A stretch of DNA of 64,000 nt from Paraburkholderia caffeinitolerans (GTDB lineage Bacteria; Pseudomonadota; Gammaproteobacteria; Burkholderiales; Burkholderiaceae): the NCBI RefSeq assembly GCF_902859945.1, contig NZ_CADIKL010000010.1, forward strand, positions 155,724-219,723, given 5' to 3'. Positions 25,488-34,970 of the stretch are shown piece after piece. Under the pieces are notes generated by a model, which did no database searches, had not been told where the DNA came from, and saw only the letters and a program-made list of their open reading frames with translations. Within the stretch, counting starts at the first letter, position 1. Every line of letters begins with the position of its first letter. Position numbers and translations under genes: made by a program.

Positions 25488-26198
25488 CTAAGTCCCGCGC
25501 AGCCGCGCGAGCACGGCCGCGACGATGCGGTCGCAGCACGAGCCGCCAAACTCGAACAGCGCCGGCCCCAGACGATCGGCCTCCTCCGCCAGCGCATCGC
25601 GCAACATCTGGCGGGCCCGGAAATGGCGGCTGCGCACCGTGGCCTCGGGAATGCCCAGGCACTGCGCCGTTTCCTCGATGCTCATCTCCTCGACCGAGCG
25701 CAGCACGAAGACCGTGCGAAACCCCACCGGCAGCGCGTCGAGCTTGCGTTCGAGCAGCGCGCGAATCTCGGCGCGGGAGGCCGCCTGGTCGGGGGCAACA
25801 TCGTCGTGAGCGGTGATCGGGTCCATGTCGAAAGCCATCTGCTCGTCGTCGACGCAATGCACAAGCGTCGGCATCAGGTTCTGGCGGCGGGCCTCGCGAC
25901 GCATCCTCGCGAAGCATTCGTTGAGCACGAGGCGCGAAAGCCACGTCGCGAGCGCCGCATCGCCGCGAAACTGCCCGAGTGCCCTGAACGCCTTCAGATA
26001 CGCGTCCTGCAATGCATCTTCCGCTTCGGCGTCGTTGCGCAGCGTCGCGCGCGCGAGCCGGAACAGGCGGCGGTTATGGCGGCGCATCAACAACTCGAAG
26101 GCCGCGAGATCGCCCGCCACGACGCGGCGCACAATATCCGCGTCCGCATCGGTCAGTGCGCTCAATGCGCTCAAATCGCTCACGTTGGGGTCGGCCAT
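25488..26198 (-). CDS. ECF-type RNA polymerase sigma factor
   Basis: This 236-residue protein shows sigma region 2 (about 25-100; RNDAEAEDALQDAYLKAFRAL, FRGDAALATWLSRLVLNE) and region 4 (about 155-205; LPVGFRTVFVLRSVEEMS, IPEATVRSRHFRARQ). The ATG at 26198 is preceded by GAGGA at six bases. An ATG at 26219 overlaps the upstream stop as ATGA and cannot be excluded. It is the third gene of a unit with a DUF4142 protein and a cupredoxin. No recognisable anti-sigma gene follows, which is unusual for this class. The extra C-terminal tail contains a CC pair that might sense redox or metal state (speculative). Confidence 0.88.
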   Translation of the reverse strand: MADPNVSDLSALSALTDADADIVRRVVAGDLAAFELLMRRHNRRLFRLARATLRNDAEAEDALQDAYLKAFRALGQFRGDAALATWLSRLVLNECFARMRREARRQNLMPTLVHCVDDEQMAFDMDPITAHDDVAPDQAASRAEIRALLERKLDALPVGFRTVFVLRSVEEMSIEETAQCLGIPEATVRSRHFRARQMLRDALAEEADRLGPALFEFGGSCCDRIVAAVLARLRGT

Positions 26199-26215
26199 TG
26201 CCGTTCCTCGTTCCA

Positions 26216-26569
26216 TCATGGTTTCGGCTCCACAATCAGTGTGCCACGCATCGCCGGATGAAACAGGCACTGGTATGAATACGAGCCGGGCGTGTTTGCA
26301 ACGTATCGCCATGATGCGCCCGGCGCGATGCTGCCCGAATCGAAGGTCTTCGCCTGCGCGCTCACCGTATGGGCGACGAGGTCCTGGTTGACCCACACGA
26401 TGCGCTCGCCGCGATGCACTTTCACGGTTGGCGGGCTAAAGCGCATTTGCGCGATCGTCACCACATGATCGCCTGCGGCGGCGCGTCCGGCGAAGGCCAT
26501 CAGCGCGAGCGCGCAAATTCCGCAAGCGCCGGCTTGGGCAAACCGGCGCACGGGAGACAGGCGGCTCAT
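26216..26569 (-). CDS. Small periplasmic cupredoxin
   Basis: This 117-residue protein has a signal peptide (to about AAAG, residue 33) and a single cupredoxin domain. Type-1 copper ligands are all visible: H67, C101, H104 and M107 (C-LFH-PAM). It is therefore a small blue-copper electron carrier or copper-binding protein of the periplasm, near the size of amicyanin and pseudoazurin relatives. It overlaps the DUF4142 gene by 4 bp upstream, and the sigma-factor gene follows closely, so all three are co-transcribed. Confidence 0.9.
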   Translation of the reverse strand: MSRLSPVRRFAQAGACGICALALMAFAGRAAAGDHVVTIAQMRFSPPTVKVHRGERIVWVNQDLVAHTVSAQAKTFDSGSIAPGASWRYVANTPGSYSYQCLFHPAMRGTLIVEPKP

Positions 26570-27108
26570 TGCGCATTCGCTAGCATGGCCTGCACGCGCT
26601 TCGCGTGGTCGAGGTGCGCGACGAACGCGGGCCTGACCTTCACCAGCAGCGCCTTCAAGTCGGCGTTTTGTGCGCTGGGAATGAGCGTCTTGTCGAGCGC
26701 GTCGATCACCTGCTCGTGATAGCTGACCTCATGGTCGATATAGGCACGGTCGAATTGCGCGCCCTGCAACGACCGAAGGTTCGCGATATTGGCCTTGCCG
26801 CCCTGCTTGAGGCTGTCACTGGTCGGATTGTCTTGCGGCGTCACGCCGAGCTTGTGCACGAGGTTGACGGCCGCCTGGTTCACGCTCGTGTGGTCGGCAA
26901 CCATGCGCTGCGCGAACGCCTGAATATCCTTCGAATGGGTTTTCGATTCGGCGAGCTTGCCCGCGTCGATATCGGCCTGATTCGCGGCCACCACGATAGC
27001 GGCAATCTGGGGATCGGTCGGGCCCGCGCTCTGCGCCCGGACCAGCGCGGGCGCGCACGAGAGTGCCAGCGCGAACCCGGCGCACAACAGCCTGCCTGCG
27101 GTTTTCAT
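26566..27108 (-). CDS. DUF4142 secreted helical protein
   Basis: This 180-residue protein has a signal peptide (to about VRAQ) and then a mostly helical DUF4142 domain related in fold to ferritin-like bundles. Conserved patterns are AxQADIDAGKLAESKTHS, FAQRMVADHT and FDRAYIDHEVSYHEQVID. The function of the family is unknown; it is often found with stress genes. ATG at 27108 has GAGGAG ahead of it, so the longer open frame (to 27273) is rejected. It is the first gene of the unit leading to the cupredoxin and the sigma factor. Confidence 0.85.
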   Translation of the reverse strand: MKTAGRLLCAGFALALSCAPALVRAQSAGPTDPQIAAIVVAANQADIDAGKLAESKTHSKDIQAFAQRMVADHTSVNQAAVNLVHKLGVTPQDNPTSDSLKQGGKANIANLRSLQGAQFDRAYIDHEVSYHEQVIDALDKTLIPSAQNADLKALLVKVRPAFVAHLDHAKRVQAMLANAQ

Positions 27109-27133
27109 GTGTCTCTCCTCGAAATTGGGGAAT

Positions 27134-27152
27134 AGCCGGGACTTTCCCGGCT
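27134..27152 (-). terminator. Hairpin after mhpC, probable end of the mhp operon
   Basis: AGCCGGGA (27134-27141) and TCCCGGCT (27145-27152) form a perfect 8-bp stem with a 3-base loop, about 49 bp beyond the mhpC stop. The following bases on the minus strand (ATTCCCC) are not a T run, so it could instead belong to the leader of the DUF4142 gene. Confidence 0.5.
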
Positions 27153-27200
27153 TTCGAGGCAATAGATGTCGCGAACCGAAGCGCTGTTCCCGATTTATGT

Positions 27201-28070
27201 TCAGTGCTTCAGGAAGTCGATCACCATGCGGTTGAACGCCTGTGCGTGCTCCCATTGCGCCCAGTGGCCACAACGGTTGAATACGTGCAGTTGCGCGTTC
27301 TGCATGCCCGCCAGCAGACGCAAGCCGATATCCATCGGCACGAAACGGTCGTCGCGGCCCCAGATCACGAGCGCAGGTGCAGCAATTTCGCCAAGGCGCG
27401 GGCCGTAGTCGCTGAACTGCTTCGGGAACGCGGCGAGGCTCTTGACGAAATTCTCCAGGTGATCGCGCCGTGCGAGCATGTTTTCGAGGCGAGTCTGCAT
27501 CAGTTCGTCGGTGAGCGCGCTCGTATCGTAGACAAACACGTTCATCATGCGCTTGAGGTTTTCGATCGTCGGATCGCGATAGAGACCTTGCAGCAGCTTG
27601 ATGCCTTCGGTGGGCATGGGCACAAAACTGCTCGGGCCGCCGGTGCCGCCGCCCATCAGCACGAGCTTGCCCACGCGCTGCGGGTTCGCCAGTGCGAACG
27701 CAACGGCGCTATGACCGCCCATCGAGTTGCCGAGAATATGCACGCGCTCGATGTCGAGCACGTCGAGCAGACCCTTGAGCACGCGTGCGTTCAGGTCCGA
27801 GCGCGAACTCGTGCAGACGACCGGGTCGCTCTTGCTCCAGCCCGGACAGTCCATCAGGATCACACGGTAGCCGGCCGCGACAAGCGGCTCGACATTGCGG
27901 TTGAAATTGGCCCAGCCGCTCGCGCCCGGTCCCGAGCCGTGCAGCATCACGACAGTTTCGGCGCCAACGCCTGCGTCGTTGTAGTGAATCTGGAACTCGA
28001 CCTCGCCGTCCTTGACGCGAGCGAACTTGCTTGTCGAGGCTTCGGTGATTGCTTGTGCCGTACCCGTCAT
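27201..28070 (-). CDS. mhpC: 2-hydroxy-6-oxonona-2,4-dienedioate hydrolase
   Basis: This 289-residue alpha/beta hydrolase has oxyanion-hole sequence [10 protein letters not shown], nucleophile elbow GNSMGG, and Asp and His in WGRDDRFVP and CGHWAQWE. The length equals the E. coli enzyme. It cleaves the C-C bond of the meta-ring-fission product of 2,3-dihydroxyphenylpropionate, giving 2-hydroxypenta-2,4-dienoate and succinate. ATG at 28070 has AAGGAT eight bases upstream. It is the last gene of the mhp operon, after mhpT, whereas in E. coli it follows mhpB. Confidence 0.93.
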   Translation of the reverse strand: MTGTAQAITEASTSKFARVKDGEVEFQIHYNDAGVGAETVVMLHGSGPGASGWANFNRNVEPLVAAGYRVILMDCPGWSKSDPVVCTSSRSDLNARVLKGLLDVLDIERVHILGNSMGGHSAVAFALANPQRVGKLVLMGGGTGGPSSFVPMPTEGIKLLQGLYRDPTIENLKRMMNVFVYDTSALTDELMQTRLENMLARRDHLENFVKSLAAFPKQFSDYGPRLGEIAAPALVIWGRDDRFVPMDIGLRLLAGMQNAQLHVFNRCGHWAQWEHAQAFNRMVIDFLKH

Positions 28071-28135
28071 GATGATCATCCTTTAAAGCGTAATAGCCCA
28101 TGCCGGAGAAGGCGCGTGCCTTCTCCCCTTTAATG

Positions 28136-29383
28136 TCACGCGCGCTGCGTGCCCGGCGCGCCGCGCTGCCTGAATGCACCCACCACGCTGAGCGCCGCGA
28201 GCGCCGCAATCACGACAAGTGGAATGCTCGAGCCCACGAGCATCGACGGGCTCTGGCCGAGCGCGAACAACTGGCCCGCCACGAGCGGCCCGAGAATCGA
28301 GCCGAGGCGACCCACCGCCACTGCTGCGCCCACGCCCGTGCCGCGCACTTCCGTGGGATACGCATGGCCTGCAAGTGCGTAAAGCACCGACTGGCTGCCC
28401 ACGATAAAAAAGCCGCACAGCAGGCCGCCGAAAGCCGTGGCGCTTGCGCCGCCCGCACTCGCGAGCACGGTGAGCGCGGCCACGATACCCACATACATGC
28501 CGACTACCGTGCCACGTCGGCCAAAGCGATCCATGATGGTTGCGATCGCAACGGCACCGACACCGCCGCCGATGTTGAACAGCATCAGCACGAGATTCGA
28601 CTCCACGCGAGTCAGGCCGCGCGCGAGCACCATCGAAGGCAGCCAGTTCATCAGGAAGTACAGCACGATCAGCGTGCCGAGGTAGCTGATCCACAGCGCA
28701 ATGGTCGTGCGCGCCCGGCCCGCTTGCCAGAGCGCTTGCGCCACGGTCGGCGCGCCTTCCTTCGCTACTTTCGAAGCTTGCGCGGCCACGAACTGCTGTG
28801 ACTCGTGCAGGAACAAGCCGAGCAGCGGCACCATCACGATCGGGCCGAGGCCGCCAACGTAGAACACGTGACGCCAGCTCGCATCGCCCGTTCCCAACAT
28901 ACCGATCACGGCCGCAATCGCAGCGCCGAACGGCATGCCGCAGTACATCGCGCCTACCGCCGTGCTGCGCATGTCTGGGCCCGCCGCCTCCGAGCACAGC
29001 GCGATCAGGTTCGGCATGGCGGCACCGAGCCCCAGGCCCGTGAGCAGACGCGCGACCAGCAGACTCTCGAAGTTCCACACTATGGTCGTGCCGAGCGAGA
29101 AGAGCCCAAACAGCGTCACGGACCACATGAGCACGCGCTTGCGGCCAAAGCGGTCGGCAAGCCGCCCGCCCAACGCCGCGCCCGGCAGCAGACCGATGGC
29201 GCCCGCGCTGAACGCCCAGCCCATTTGCGCCACGGCGAGATGAAATTCCTTCGCCATGCGCGGCCCGGCCACGCCCGCCGATTGCAGGTCCAATCCTTCC
29301 AGCAGCGCAATCGCCAGACACAGGGCAATGGTTGCCCGGCCGCTCGTTCCGCTTCCTCCAGCACTCGTGTTTCGCAACGTCAT
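28136..29383 (-). CDS. mhpT: MFS transporter for 3-(3-hydroxyphenyl)propionate
   Basis: This 415-residue major-facilitator protein has 12 predicted membrane helices and the family loop motif GGRLADRFGRK between helices 2 and 3. The start GLDLQSAGVAGPRMAKEF is typical of the aromatic-acid:proton symporter group, and its place inside the mhp operon makes it the uptake system for the pathway substrate. ATG at 29383 has GGAGA seven bases upstream. It lies between the broken mhpE and mhpC, with about 65-90 bp on each side. Confidence 0.88.
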   Translation of the reverse strand: MTLRNTSAGGSGTSGRATIALCLAIALLEGLDLQSAGVAGPRMAKEFHLAVAQMGWAFSAGAIGLLPGAALGGRLADRFGRKRVLMWSVTLFGLFSLGTTIVWNFESLLVARLLTGLGLGAAMPNLIALCSEAAGPDMRSTAVGAMYCGMPFGAAIAAVIGMLGTGDASWRHVFYVGGLGPIVMVPLLGLFLHESQQFVAAQASKVAKEGAPTVAQALWQAGRARTTIALWISYLGTLIVLYFLMNWLPSMVLARGLTRVESNLVLMLFNIGGGVGAVAIATIMDRFGRRGTVVGMYVGIVAALTVLASAGGASATAFGGLLCGFFIVGSQSVLYALAGHAYPTEVRGTGVGAAVAVGRLGSILGPLVAGQLFALGQSPSMLVGSSIPLVVIAALAALSVVGAFRQRGAPGTQRA

Positions 29384-29476
29384 AAAAGTCTCCATATCGA
29401 TATATGAGCCGCTCTTTCCGGCGGCTATCCACGGAAATGTCGCCCATCACCAGAAGGCGATGGGCGACGCACTTAA

Positions 29477-29848
29477 TCAGGATTCCAATGCTTTCTGGTG
29501 GCTTCTCAAATCGAGCGCTACGTCGACGATCATGTCTTCCTGGCCGCCCACCATCCGGCGCTTGCCCAGTTCGACGAGAATGTCCACCGTCTTCAGGTCA
29601 TACTTTTTCGCGGCCACTTCCGAGTGGCGCAGGAAACTCGAATAGACCCCTGCATAACCGAGCGCGAGCGTTTCACGGTCCACCCGTACCGGGCGGTCCT
29701 GCAGCGGACGCACGATGTCGTCGGCGGCGTCCATCAGCGTGTAGAGGTCGGCGCCGTGGTTCCATCCCATGCACTCCGCCGCGCCGATGAACACTTCGAG
29801 CGGCGCGTTGCCCGCACCCGCGCCCATGCCGGCGAGCGATGCATCGAC
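29477..29848 (-). pseudogene. mhpE: 4-hydroxy-2-oxovalerate aldolase, C-terminal remnant
   Basis: Only the last 123 codons remain, beginning [20 protein letters not shown] and ending [17 protein letters not shown], very close to the end of E. coli MhpE (about 337 residues). About 215 N-terminal residues, including the metal- and substrate-binding part of the barrel, are missing. The remnant is joined directly to the middle of mhpF at 29843-29850. The join puts it in a different frame, so no fused functional protein results. The downstream mhpT and mhpC are intact. Confidence 0.92.
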
Positions 29849-30321
29849 GCGACAATCTCCGCGTAGTGCACCTTCGCCACGCGCGATACCGCAGCAACGA
29901 CCGGAATCGTGGCCTGACCGCCGCACGTGACCATGTTGACGTTGAGCGCGTCGATATGGGCGTCGACGTTCACGACCGGCACGCAGTACGGGCCGATGGC
30001 CGCGGGCGTCAGGTCGATCACGCGAATGCTGGGCTTGAGCGCACGCAGCAGCGCATCGTTCTTTACGTGCGCGCCGGCAGAGGTCGCGTCGAAAACGAAG
30101 TCGATGTCGTTGAACACGGGCAGACGCGTAAGGCCGACCACGCCTTCATGCGTGGTAGCGACACCCAGGCGCGCGGCGCGCGCAAGACCATCCGAGTTCG
30201 GGTCGATGCCGACCATCGCTGCCATTTCCAGATGCTGGCTGTTACGCATGATCTTGATCATCAGATCGGTGCCGATGTTGCCGGAGCCGATGATCGCGGC
30301 CTTGAGTTTTTCGGAAGCCAT
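29845..30321 (-). pseudogene. mhpF: Acetaldehyde dehydrogenase (acylating), N-terminal remnant
   Basis: The first 159 codons are a good MhpF/DmpF N-terminal half: Rossmann motif [11 protein letters not shown], active-site cysteine in [10 protein letters not shown], and [15 protein letters not shown]. After that the frame runs into mhpE sequence in the wrong frame and stops at 29734, giving a 195-residue chimera. About 155 residues of the acyl-CoA-binding half are gone. In intact operons mhpF is followed by mhpE, so a single deletion of roughly 1.1 kb explains both remnants. The octamer GCGTCGAT at the join fits both genes and may have been the microhomology used. Confidence 0.92.
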
Positions 30322-30334
30322 ATGAATTCCTGCG

Positions 30335-31138
30335 TCAGGCGGAGAAAGTCGCGCGAACGCTGCCGAGGCCGTCGATCTGCGCGGTATAAGTGCCGGGTTC
30401 CTTCACGGCGACCATGGGCCCAAGCGCGCCCGTGAGCACCACGTCGCCCGCACGCAGCGGCGTGCCAAGTTGAACCATGCGATCCGCGAGCCACACAGCG
30501 GCGTTGAGCGGATTGCCGAGGCAAGCCGCGCCATGGCCGCGCGAAAGCACGACGCCCTCGCGCGACAGTTCCATCGCGCAGGCCGTGAGATCGATCTGCG
30601 AGAGCGGCAGCGGGCGACTGCCCACCACGAAGCGGGCGCTCGACGCGTTGTCGGCCACGGTGTCGACAAAGCGGATATCCCAGTGCTGAATGCGGCTGTC
30701 CACCACTTCGATCGCTGCGAGTGCATACGCACTGGCGCGCAGAATGTCGACAAAGGTGTGCTTCTCGTGCGTGAGGTCATGCTCCAGCACCAGCGCGATT
30801 TCCGCTTCCACCTTCGGCTGGATCAGTTGCGAGAGCGCAATGGCTTCTGCGTCGCCGTAGGCCATCGAAGCGAAGAGCGCGCCGAAGTCGGGCTGATCGA
30901 CGCCTAGTTGCTTTTGCACCGCGAGCGACGTGAGGCCGATCTTGCGGCCCACGATGCGCTCGCCATTGGCGACGCGCAGATCGACGTTGGCCTGCTGAAT
31001 CGCGTAAGCGGTGGCGATATCGTCCAGCGCAACGCCGCCGGAAGCGATCTCGCCGCGAACCGGCTCAATCACATTGCGCGACGCTTCGGCTTCGCGCAGC
31101 CGCGCGGCCAGCGCCGCGACTTGTTTCGAATCTGACAT
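30335..31138 (-). CDS. mhpD: 2-keto-4-pentenoate hydratase
   Basis: This 267-residue protein is of the hydratase/decarboxylase family. Recognisable stretches are [20 protein letters not shown], the metal-site region [10 protein letters not shown] and [14 protein letters not shown]. It adds water to 2-hydroxypenta-2,4-dienoate to give 4-hydroxy-2-oxovalerate. ATG at 31138 has CCGGAG upstream, and the longer open frame to 31342 is not needed. It lies 28 bp after mhpB and 13 bp before mhpF. With mhpE and mhpF broken, its product is the end point of this operon. Confidence 0.92.
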   Translation of the reverse strand: MSDSKQVAALAARLREAEASRNVIEPVRGEIASGGVALDDIATAYAIQQANVDLRVANGERIVGRKIGLTSLAVQKQLGVDQPDFGALFASMAYGDAEAIALSQLIQPKVEAEIALVLEHDLTHEKHTFVDILRASAYALAAIEVVDSRIQHWDIRFVDTVADNASSARFVVGSRPLPLSQIDLTACAMELSREGVVLSRGHGAACLGNPLNAAVWLADRMVQLGTPLRAGDVVLTGALGPMVAVKEPGTYTAQIDGLGSVRATFSA

Positions 31139-31166
31139 GGCAATGCTCCGGAGTACGTATGTTCCG

Positions 31167-32111
31167 TCAAGCCACGTTGGACGTGGCGTGCATGGTGGCG
31201 AAACCCGCGATCCATTCGGGAATCTCGCGGTAGTAGTCAAGCGTTGCGCGATACGGGCCATAAGCGGCCAGCGCCCCGAACGCCGCGACCCACGTGCGAA
31301 TTTCATGCGCCGACTTGCCGCCGTCGCGCGTGATGGCGGCATTGGTCATGCCGTCGACGGAGGTCAGTTCACCGGAGGCGAGACGCTCAAGGAATGCGCG
31401 GTCCCATTCCGGATTAAGCGGATGCAAAGGGCTGTCACCGGCCGTGAACGACTTCGCGGCGGCCACCGTGCGTGCCTGGCGCGCTGCGCGTGCGTCGGGC
31501 GCAGGGTTACGGCCCGCGATCAACCGTTCGGCCACATCGGGCGTCGCTCCAAAGAGTTCCGGCACCGGCGGTTCGTGCGAGATGCCGCCCGAGCCCACCA
31601 CGAGTACCCGCTTGTCGCTACGCGAGAAGAACCGGCCAATTGCATCGCCCAGCAGGCGCGCGCGGCGCAGCGTCGCCATGGGCGGCGCAACGGAATTGAT
31701 GAACACCGGAACCACCGGGTAGCGGTCAAGGCCGCCGGTGAGCAATTCGAGCGCCTGCGCGCAACCGTGATCGACCTGCATGCGATACGAAAGCGCCACG
31801 TCGACATCGGCGTCGAGCACGTTTTCCGCGAGCGTACGCGCGAGTTCCTCTGGCACCGGCAGCGTACCGGCCAGGCTCTTGAAGTCGCCGATGGCCTCGG
31901 CACGTGCGCCGATGCAGAACGGCGGCATCACGTCATAGAAGAAGCCGTTGAAGTGATCGGGTGCGAACGCAACGATCAGATCGGGTCTGAACGCCGCCAC
32001 GCGTTCGCGCGCGGCGCCGCACACACGCTCGACCTCGGCCACGACTTCAGGCGCGGGATCGAAATAACCGTGCAACGGCGTGTGCGACAGACATTCGAGG
32101 TGAATCGGCAT
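31167..32111 (-). CDS. mhpB: 3-carboxyethylcatechol 2,3-dioxygenase
   Basis: This 314-residue protein is an extradiol dioxygenase of the LigB superfamily and has the same length as E. coli MhpB. Characteristic sequence includes [42 protein letters not shown] and [10 protein letters not shown], which supply the iron-binding His and Glu ligands of the family. It opens the ring of 2,3-dihydroxyphenylpropionate. The ATG at 32111 has AGGAG seven bases upstream; an ATG two codons earlier is too close. It begins two bases after the mhpA stop, so translation is probably coupled. Confidence 0.94.
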   Translation of the reverse strand: MPIHLECLSHTPLHGYFDPAPEVVAEVERVCGAARERVAAFRPDLIVAFAPDHFNGFFYDVMPPFCIGARAEAIGDFKSLAGTLPVPEELARTLAENVLDADVDVALSYRMQVDHGCAQALELLTGGLDRYPVVPVFINSVAPPMATLRRARLLGDAIGRFFSRSDKRVLVVGSGGISHEPPVPELFGATPDVAERLIAGRNPAPDARAARQARTVAAAKSFTAGDSPLHPLNPEWDRAFLERLASGELTSVDGMTNAAITRDGGKSAHEIRTWVAAFGALAAYGPYRATLDYYREIPEWIAGFATMHATSNVA

Positions 32112-32113
32112 GC

Positions 32114-33973
32114 TCATGCTCCTGCGGCGCGCGCGACGGCAACGCCGCGAACGGGACGGTTTTGCGGGACTGCTGCACTCGCTTCGCGCAGCCCGGCTTC
32201 AGCGGTATCGGTCATGCCGAGCTTGCCCGCGAGTTCGACGATCGCGTCGGACACCTGTTGCGGCGTGCAAACACCCGCGACAAACCTGTCTGGACGCAGC
32301 AGCACAACAGACTCCGGCAGGCGGCCGAACCACTCTTTCAGCCGTCCCTGCACGTCGCCGAGTGCGAGCACGTCTTGGGGCACGTCGTCGGGGTATTCGA
32401 GTTGCACGTCGGGCTTCGCGAAGATGAAGCGAGCACCCAGTCGCTCACACAGCGTGCGCGCTTGCGGCGTGAGGCCGAAGGTCGGGTCCGCGCCCCACGC
32501 GAGCACCGCGAAGCCATTGCCGATCGCATCGTCGAGGCGGACCACACGGCCATCGGCAAGACGCACGCGCGGCTGAATGAACATGCGGCCCACCGGGGAA
32601 GCCGCGAGCGGATCGCGGCCATAGGCGAGGCGGCCGATCAGCGAGTCGCGCTTCTGGCTCATCAAGCCGAGCAGGCGACCCGGCGCCGAGTTGCCCGAGC
32701 GCTCCAGCAAGCTCGCGAACCAGCCGCCCGTTTTTTGCACAGGCGGCAGGAGCACGACGCCCGCTTCATAACGCGGCATCGGCTTGAAGCGCATCTCCAC
32801 GAAGTAGCGCTTCACCGAAGGGAACACGTTCATGCCGCGCACAAACGTGTCGCGAAAGCGTGCGCCAAAGCGCGTGGTCGGTGCGAAGATGTCGCCCGCG
32901 ACTTCGGAGAGGTGAATCATCGAGCGCGCATGCGCGCGGCGCTCCACGGTATAGCTGTCGAGCAGGCGGCCATCGGCCTGGCCCTTCGCGACCATCGCGA
33001 GCTTCCAGCCCAGGTTGTTCGCGTCACGAATGCCGCTGTTGTAGCCCTGCCCCTGCCACACGGGCATGATGTGCGCCGCGTCGCCCGCGAGCAGCACGCG
33101 GTCCACGCGAAACGTTTCCGCCAGACGCGCGTTGTGCGTGTACACGCGCTTGCGGATGTAGTCGACCTTGTCGGGATCGGCCACCACCTTGCGGATCAGC
33201 GCCGCCATGTTCTCGGGCTTCGAAAGCGCTTCCTCGGTCTCGCCCGGCATCACCATGAATTCGAAGCGGCGAATGCCGTGCGGCAGCGCAGCCGAAACGT
33301 AGGGGCGCCGATGATCGCAATGCATGTAGACGTGCGGCGAGCCGATCGGGTCGTTGCGCACATCCACCACGATCCATTGATTCGGCTTCGTGCGGCCTTC
33401 AAAAGGCACGTTCAGCGCGCGGCGCACGAAACTGTTGCCGCCGTCGGCGCCCACCATGTAGGCCGCCCGGATCGTACGACGCTCGCCGTTCGCGTCGCTC
33501 ACGTCGATCGTCACGCCCTGCGCGTCCTGTTCGAACGCATTGACGGAGTGGCCAAACAGCACTTCCACGTGCTCGAAACGATCGAGGCCTTCGTAAAGCA
33601 CGCGGTCCGCGAGCGGCTGAATGAACGCGTTGCGGCGCGGCCAGCCGAATTCGTCGGTGCGCGGCTCGATTGACGCGAAACAGTGGCCGTCTTTCGTGAC
33701 GAAGCGCATCCAGTGATCGGGCGTGGTGTGCGGCAGCAGCGCTTGCGCCAGGCCAATCGACTGGAACACGCGCAATGCTTCGTCATCCAGACCAATGGCA
33801 CGCGGGTAGTCGATGATCTGGTCGAGCTTCTCGACGAGCGTGACACGCACGCCTTGCAGGCCGAGAATGTTCGCGATCGTGAGCCCCACCGGACCTGCGC
33901 CGATGATGGCGACGTCGGTGGCAATCTGGCGGGGGCGGATGGCATCCGCCTGCTGGGCGAGGGGGGTGTTCAT
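32114..33973 (-). CDS. mhpA: 3-(3-hydroxyphenyl)propionate hydroxylase
   Basis: This 619-residue flavoprotein monooxygenase has the FAD motif [10 protein letters not shown] (about 23-32), the DG-type motif [13 protein letters not shown] and the second FAD motif [21 protein letters not shown], followed by a C-terminal thioredoxin-like domain. It is longer than E. coli MhpA (554) at its C-terminal part. It ortho-hydroxylates 3-hydroxyphenylpropionate with NADH and oxygen, the first step of the pathway. GAAGGAG precedes the ATG. It is the first gene of the operon, divergent from mhpR. Confidence 0.93.
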   Translation of the reverse strand: MNTPLAQQADAIRPRQIATDVAIIGAGPVGLTIANILGLQGVRVTLVEKLDQIIDYPRAIGLDDEALRVFQSIGLAQALLPHTTPDHWMRFVTKDGHCFASIEPRTDEFGWPRRNAFIQPLADRVLYEGLDRFEHVEVLFGHSVNAFEQDAQGVTIDVSDANGERRTIRAAYMVGADGGNSFVRRALNVPFEGRTKPNQWIVVDVRNDPIGSPHVYMHCDHRRPYVSAALPHGIRRFEFMVMPGETEEALSKPENMAALIRKVVADPDKVDYIRKRVYTHNARLAETFRVDRVLLAGDAAHIMPVWQGQGYNSGIRDANNLGWKLAMVAKGQADGRLLDSYTVERRAHARSMIHLSEVAGDIFAPTTRFGARFRDTFVRGMNVFPSVKRYFVEMRFKPMPRYEAGVVLLPPVQKTGGWFASLLERSGNSAPGRLLGLMSQKRDSLIGRLAYGRDPLAASPVGRMFIQPRVRLADGRVVRLDDAIGNGFAVLAWGADPTFGLTPQARTLCERLGARFIFAKPDVQLEYPDDVPQDVLALGDVQGRLKEWFGRLPESVVLLRPDRFVAGVCTPQQVSDAIVELAGKLGMTDTAEAGLREASAAVPQNRPVRGVAVARAAGA

Positions 33974-34081
33974 GTGTCTCCTTCTCGCGCGACTTGTGCG
34001 GTCGCTGCGGATGCTGGCAGGCCGTGCCTGAAAGCGGATTACCCGGTTGAACGTGTTGTCGAAGCCCGGTGAATGGAAGCG

Positions 34082-34110
34082 AGTCTAGGTTCTACTAGTT
34101 GCGCGCTCAA
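34082..34110 (-). promoter_or_regulatory. Probable mhpA promoter
   Basis: On the minus strand TTGAGC (34110-34105) and TAGACT (34087-34082) are separated by 17 bases, a fair sigma-70 match. The expected start of transcription is near 34075, about 100 bp upstream of mhpA. The palindrome at 34124-34142 is centred about 58 bp upstream of that point. Confidence 0.55.
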
Positions 34111-34123
34111 CATTTTTTGAGAA

Positions 34124-34142
34124 ATGTGCATAGAATGCACAT
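34124..34142. promoter_or_regulatory. Probable MhpR operator
   Basis: ATGTGCAT-AGA-ATGCACAT is a perfect 8-bp inverted repeat with a 3-base spacer, in the mhpA-mhpR divergent gap. Its TGCA-centred arms resemble the E. coli MhpR site, whose halves contain GTGCAC and which, as I recall, is also centred near position -58. Confidence 0.7.
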
Positions 34143-34166
34143 GATTGATTTTTAAGGCATTTTCCA

Positions 34167-34970
34167 ATGACGAAGTATGCAAACGTGCGGGGCTTGGCGC
34201 GCGGCCTCGAGGTGCTCCAGGCGCTTAACGCCATGGAGAACGGCCGCGCGACGAGCCAGCAGTTGAGCGAGGCCACAGGCCTGCACCGCACGACAGTGCG
34301 GCGCCTGCTGGAAACCCTGGTAGAGGAGAAGTTCGTGCGCCGCAGCGCTTCGGACGACAGCTTTCGTCTGACGATAAACGTGCGCGGCCTGAGCGAAGGG
34401 TTCACCGACGACGAGCTGATCGCGACCATCGCGCCGCCGATCATGGCGCAGATGCTCCAACGCACGGTGTGGCCTTCGGACCTCACGACACCCGACGGCG
34501 ACTCAATGGTGATTCGCGAGACCACGCACCGCTTCAGCCCGCTCTCGTTTCACCGCGCGATGGTGGGCCGCCGCCTGCCCATCCTGCTCACGGCCGCGGG
34601 GCGCGTGTACTTCGCGATGTGCCCCGAGACGGAGCGCGAAGAGATTCTGGAGCTATTGCGCACGGGCGCGGGCGGCGAGCAGCAGCAAACGCTCGCGGCG
34701 GACAAGGCTTTCGTCCGCAATCTCGTGCGCCAGACGCGCGCGGATGGTTTTGGCTCGAATCACGGCGACTGGGCGGACCAGCGCAAGATCGGCGCACTCG
34801 CCACGGCAATCGAGGCGCATGGGCGTGTGCTCGCGAGCCTCAATGTGATCTACCTGGAGCAGGCCATCAACCCGGCCGAGGCGGTGCGGCGCTTCGTGCC
34901 CGAACTGCAGCGCGCCGCGCAGGAAATGGTGGCGGCGCTCGAAGCACAAGAGGCAAACGCCAAGCGATAA
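34167..34970 (+). CDS. mhpR: IclR-family regulator of the mhp operon
   Basis: This 267-residue protein has an N-terminal winged helix-turn-helix (about 10-60; TSQQLSEATGLHRTTVRRLLETLVEE) and a C-terminal IclR effector domain. It is divergent from mhpA with a 193-bp gap containing a matching palindrome, which is the mhpR position in E. coli and other bacteria. It should activate mhp transcription in response to hydroxyphenylpropionates. AAGG lies nine bases before the ATG. Confidence 0.9.
   Translation: MTKYANVRGLARGLEVLQALNAMENGRATSQQLSEATGLHRTTVRRLLETLVEEKFVRRSASDDSFRLTINVRGLSEGFTDDELIATIAPPIMAQMLQRTVWPSDLTTPDGDSMVIRETTHRFSPLSFHRAMVGRRLPILLTAAGRVYFAMCPETEREEILELLRTGAGGEQQQTLAADKAFVRNLVRQTRADGFGSNHGDWADQRKIGALATAIEAHGRVLASLNVIYLEQAINPAEAVRRFVPELQRAAQEMVAALEAQEANAKR

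Noticed and set aside
28083..29450. Minus-strand open frame of 455 codons over mhpT
   Set aside because: It is a different frame of the same strand, Arg/Gly/Ala-rich with no membrane helices, whereas the MhpT frame gives a clean 12-helix transporter.
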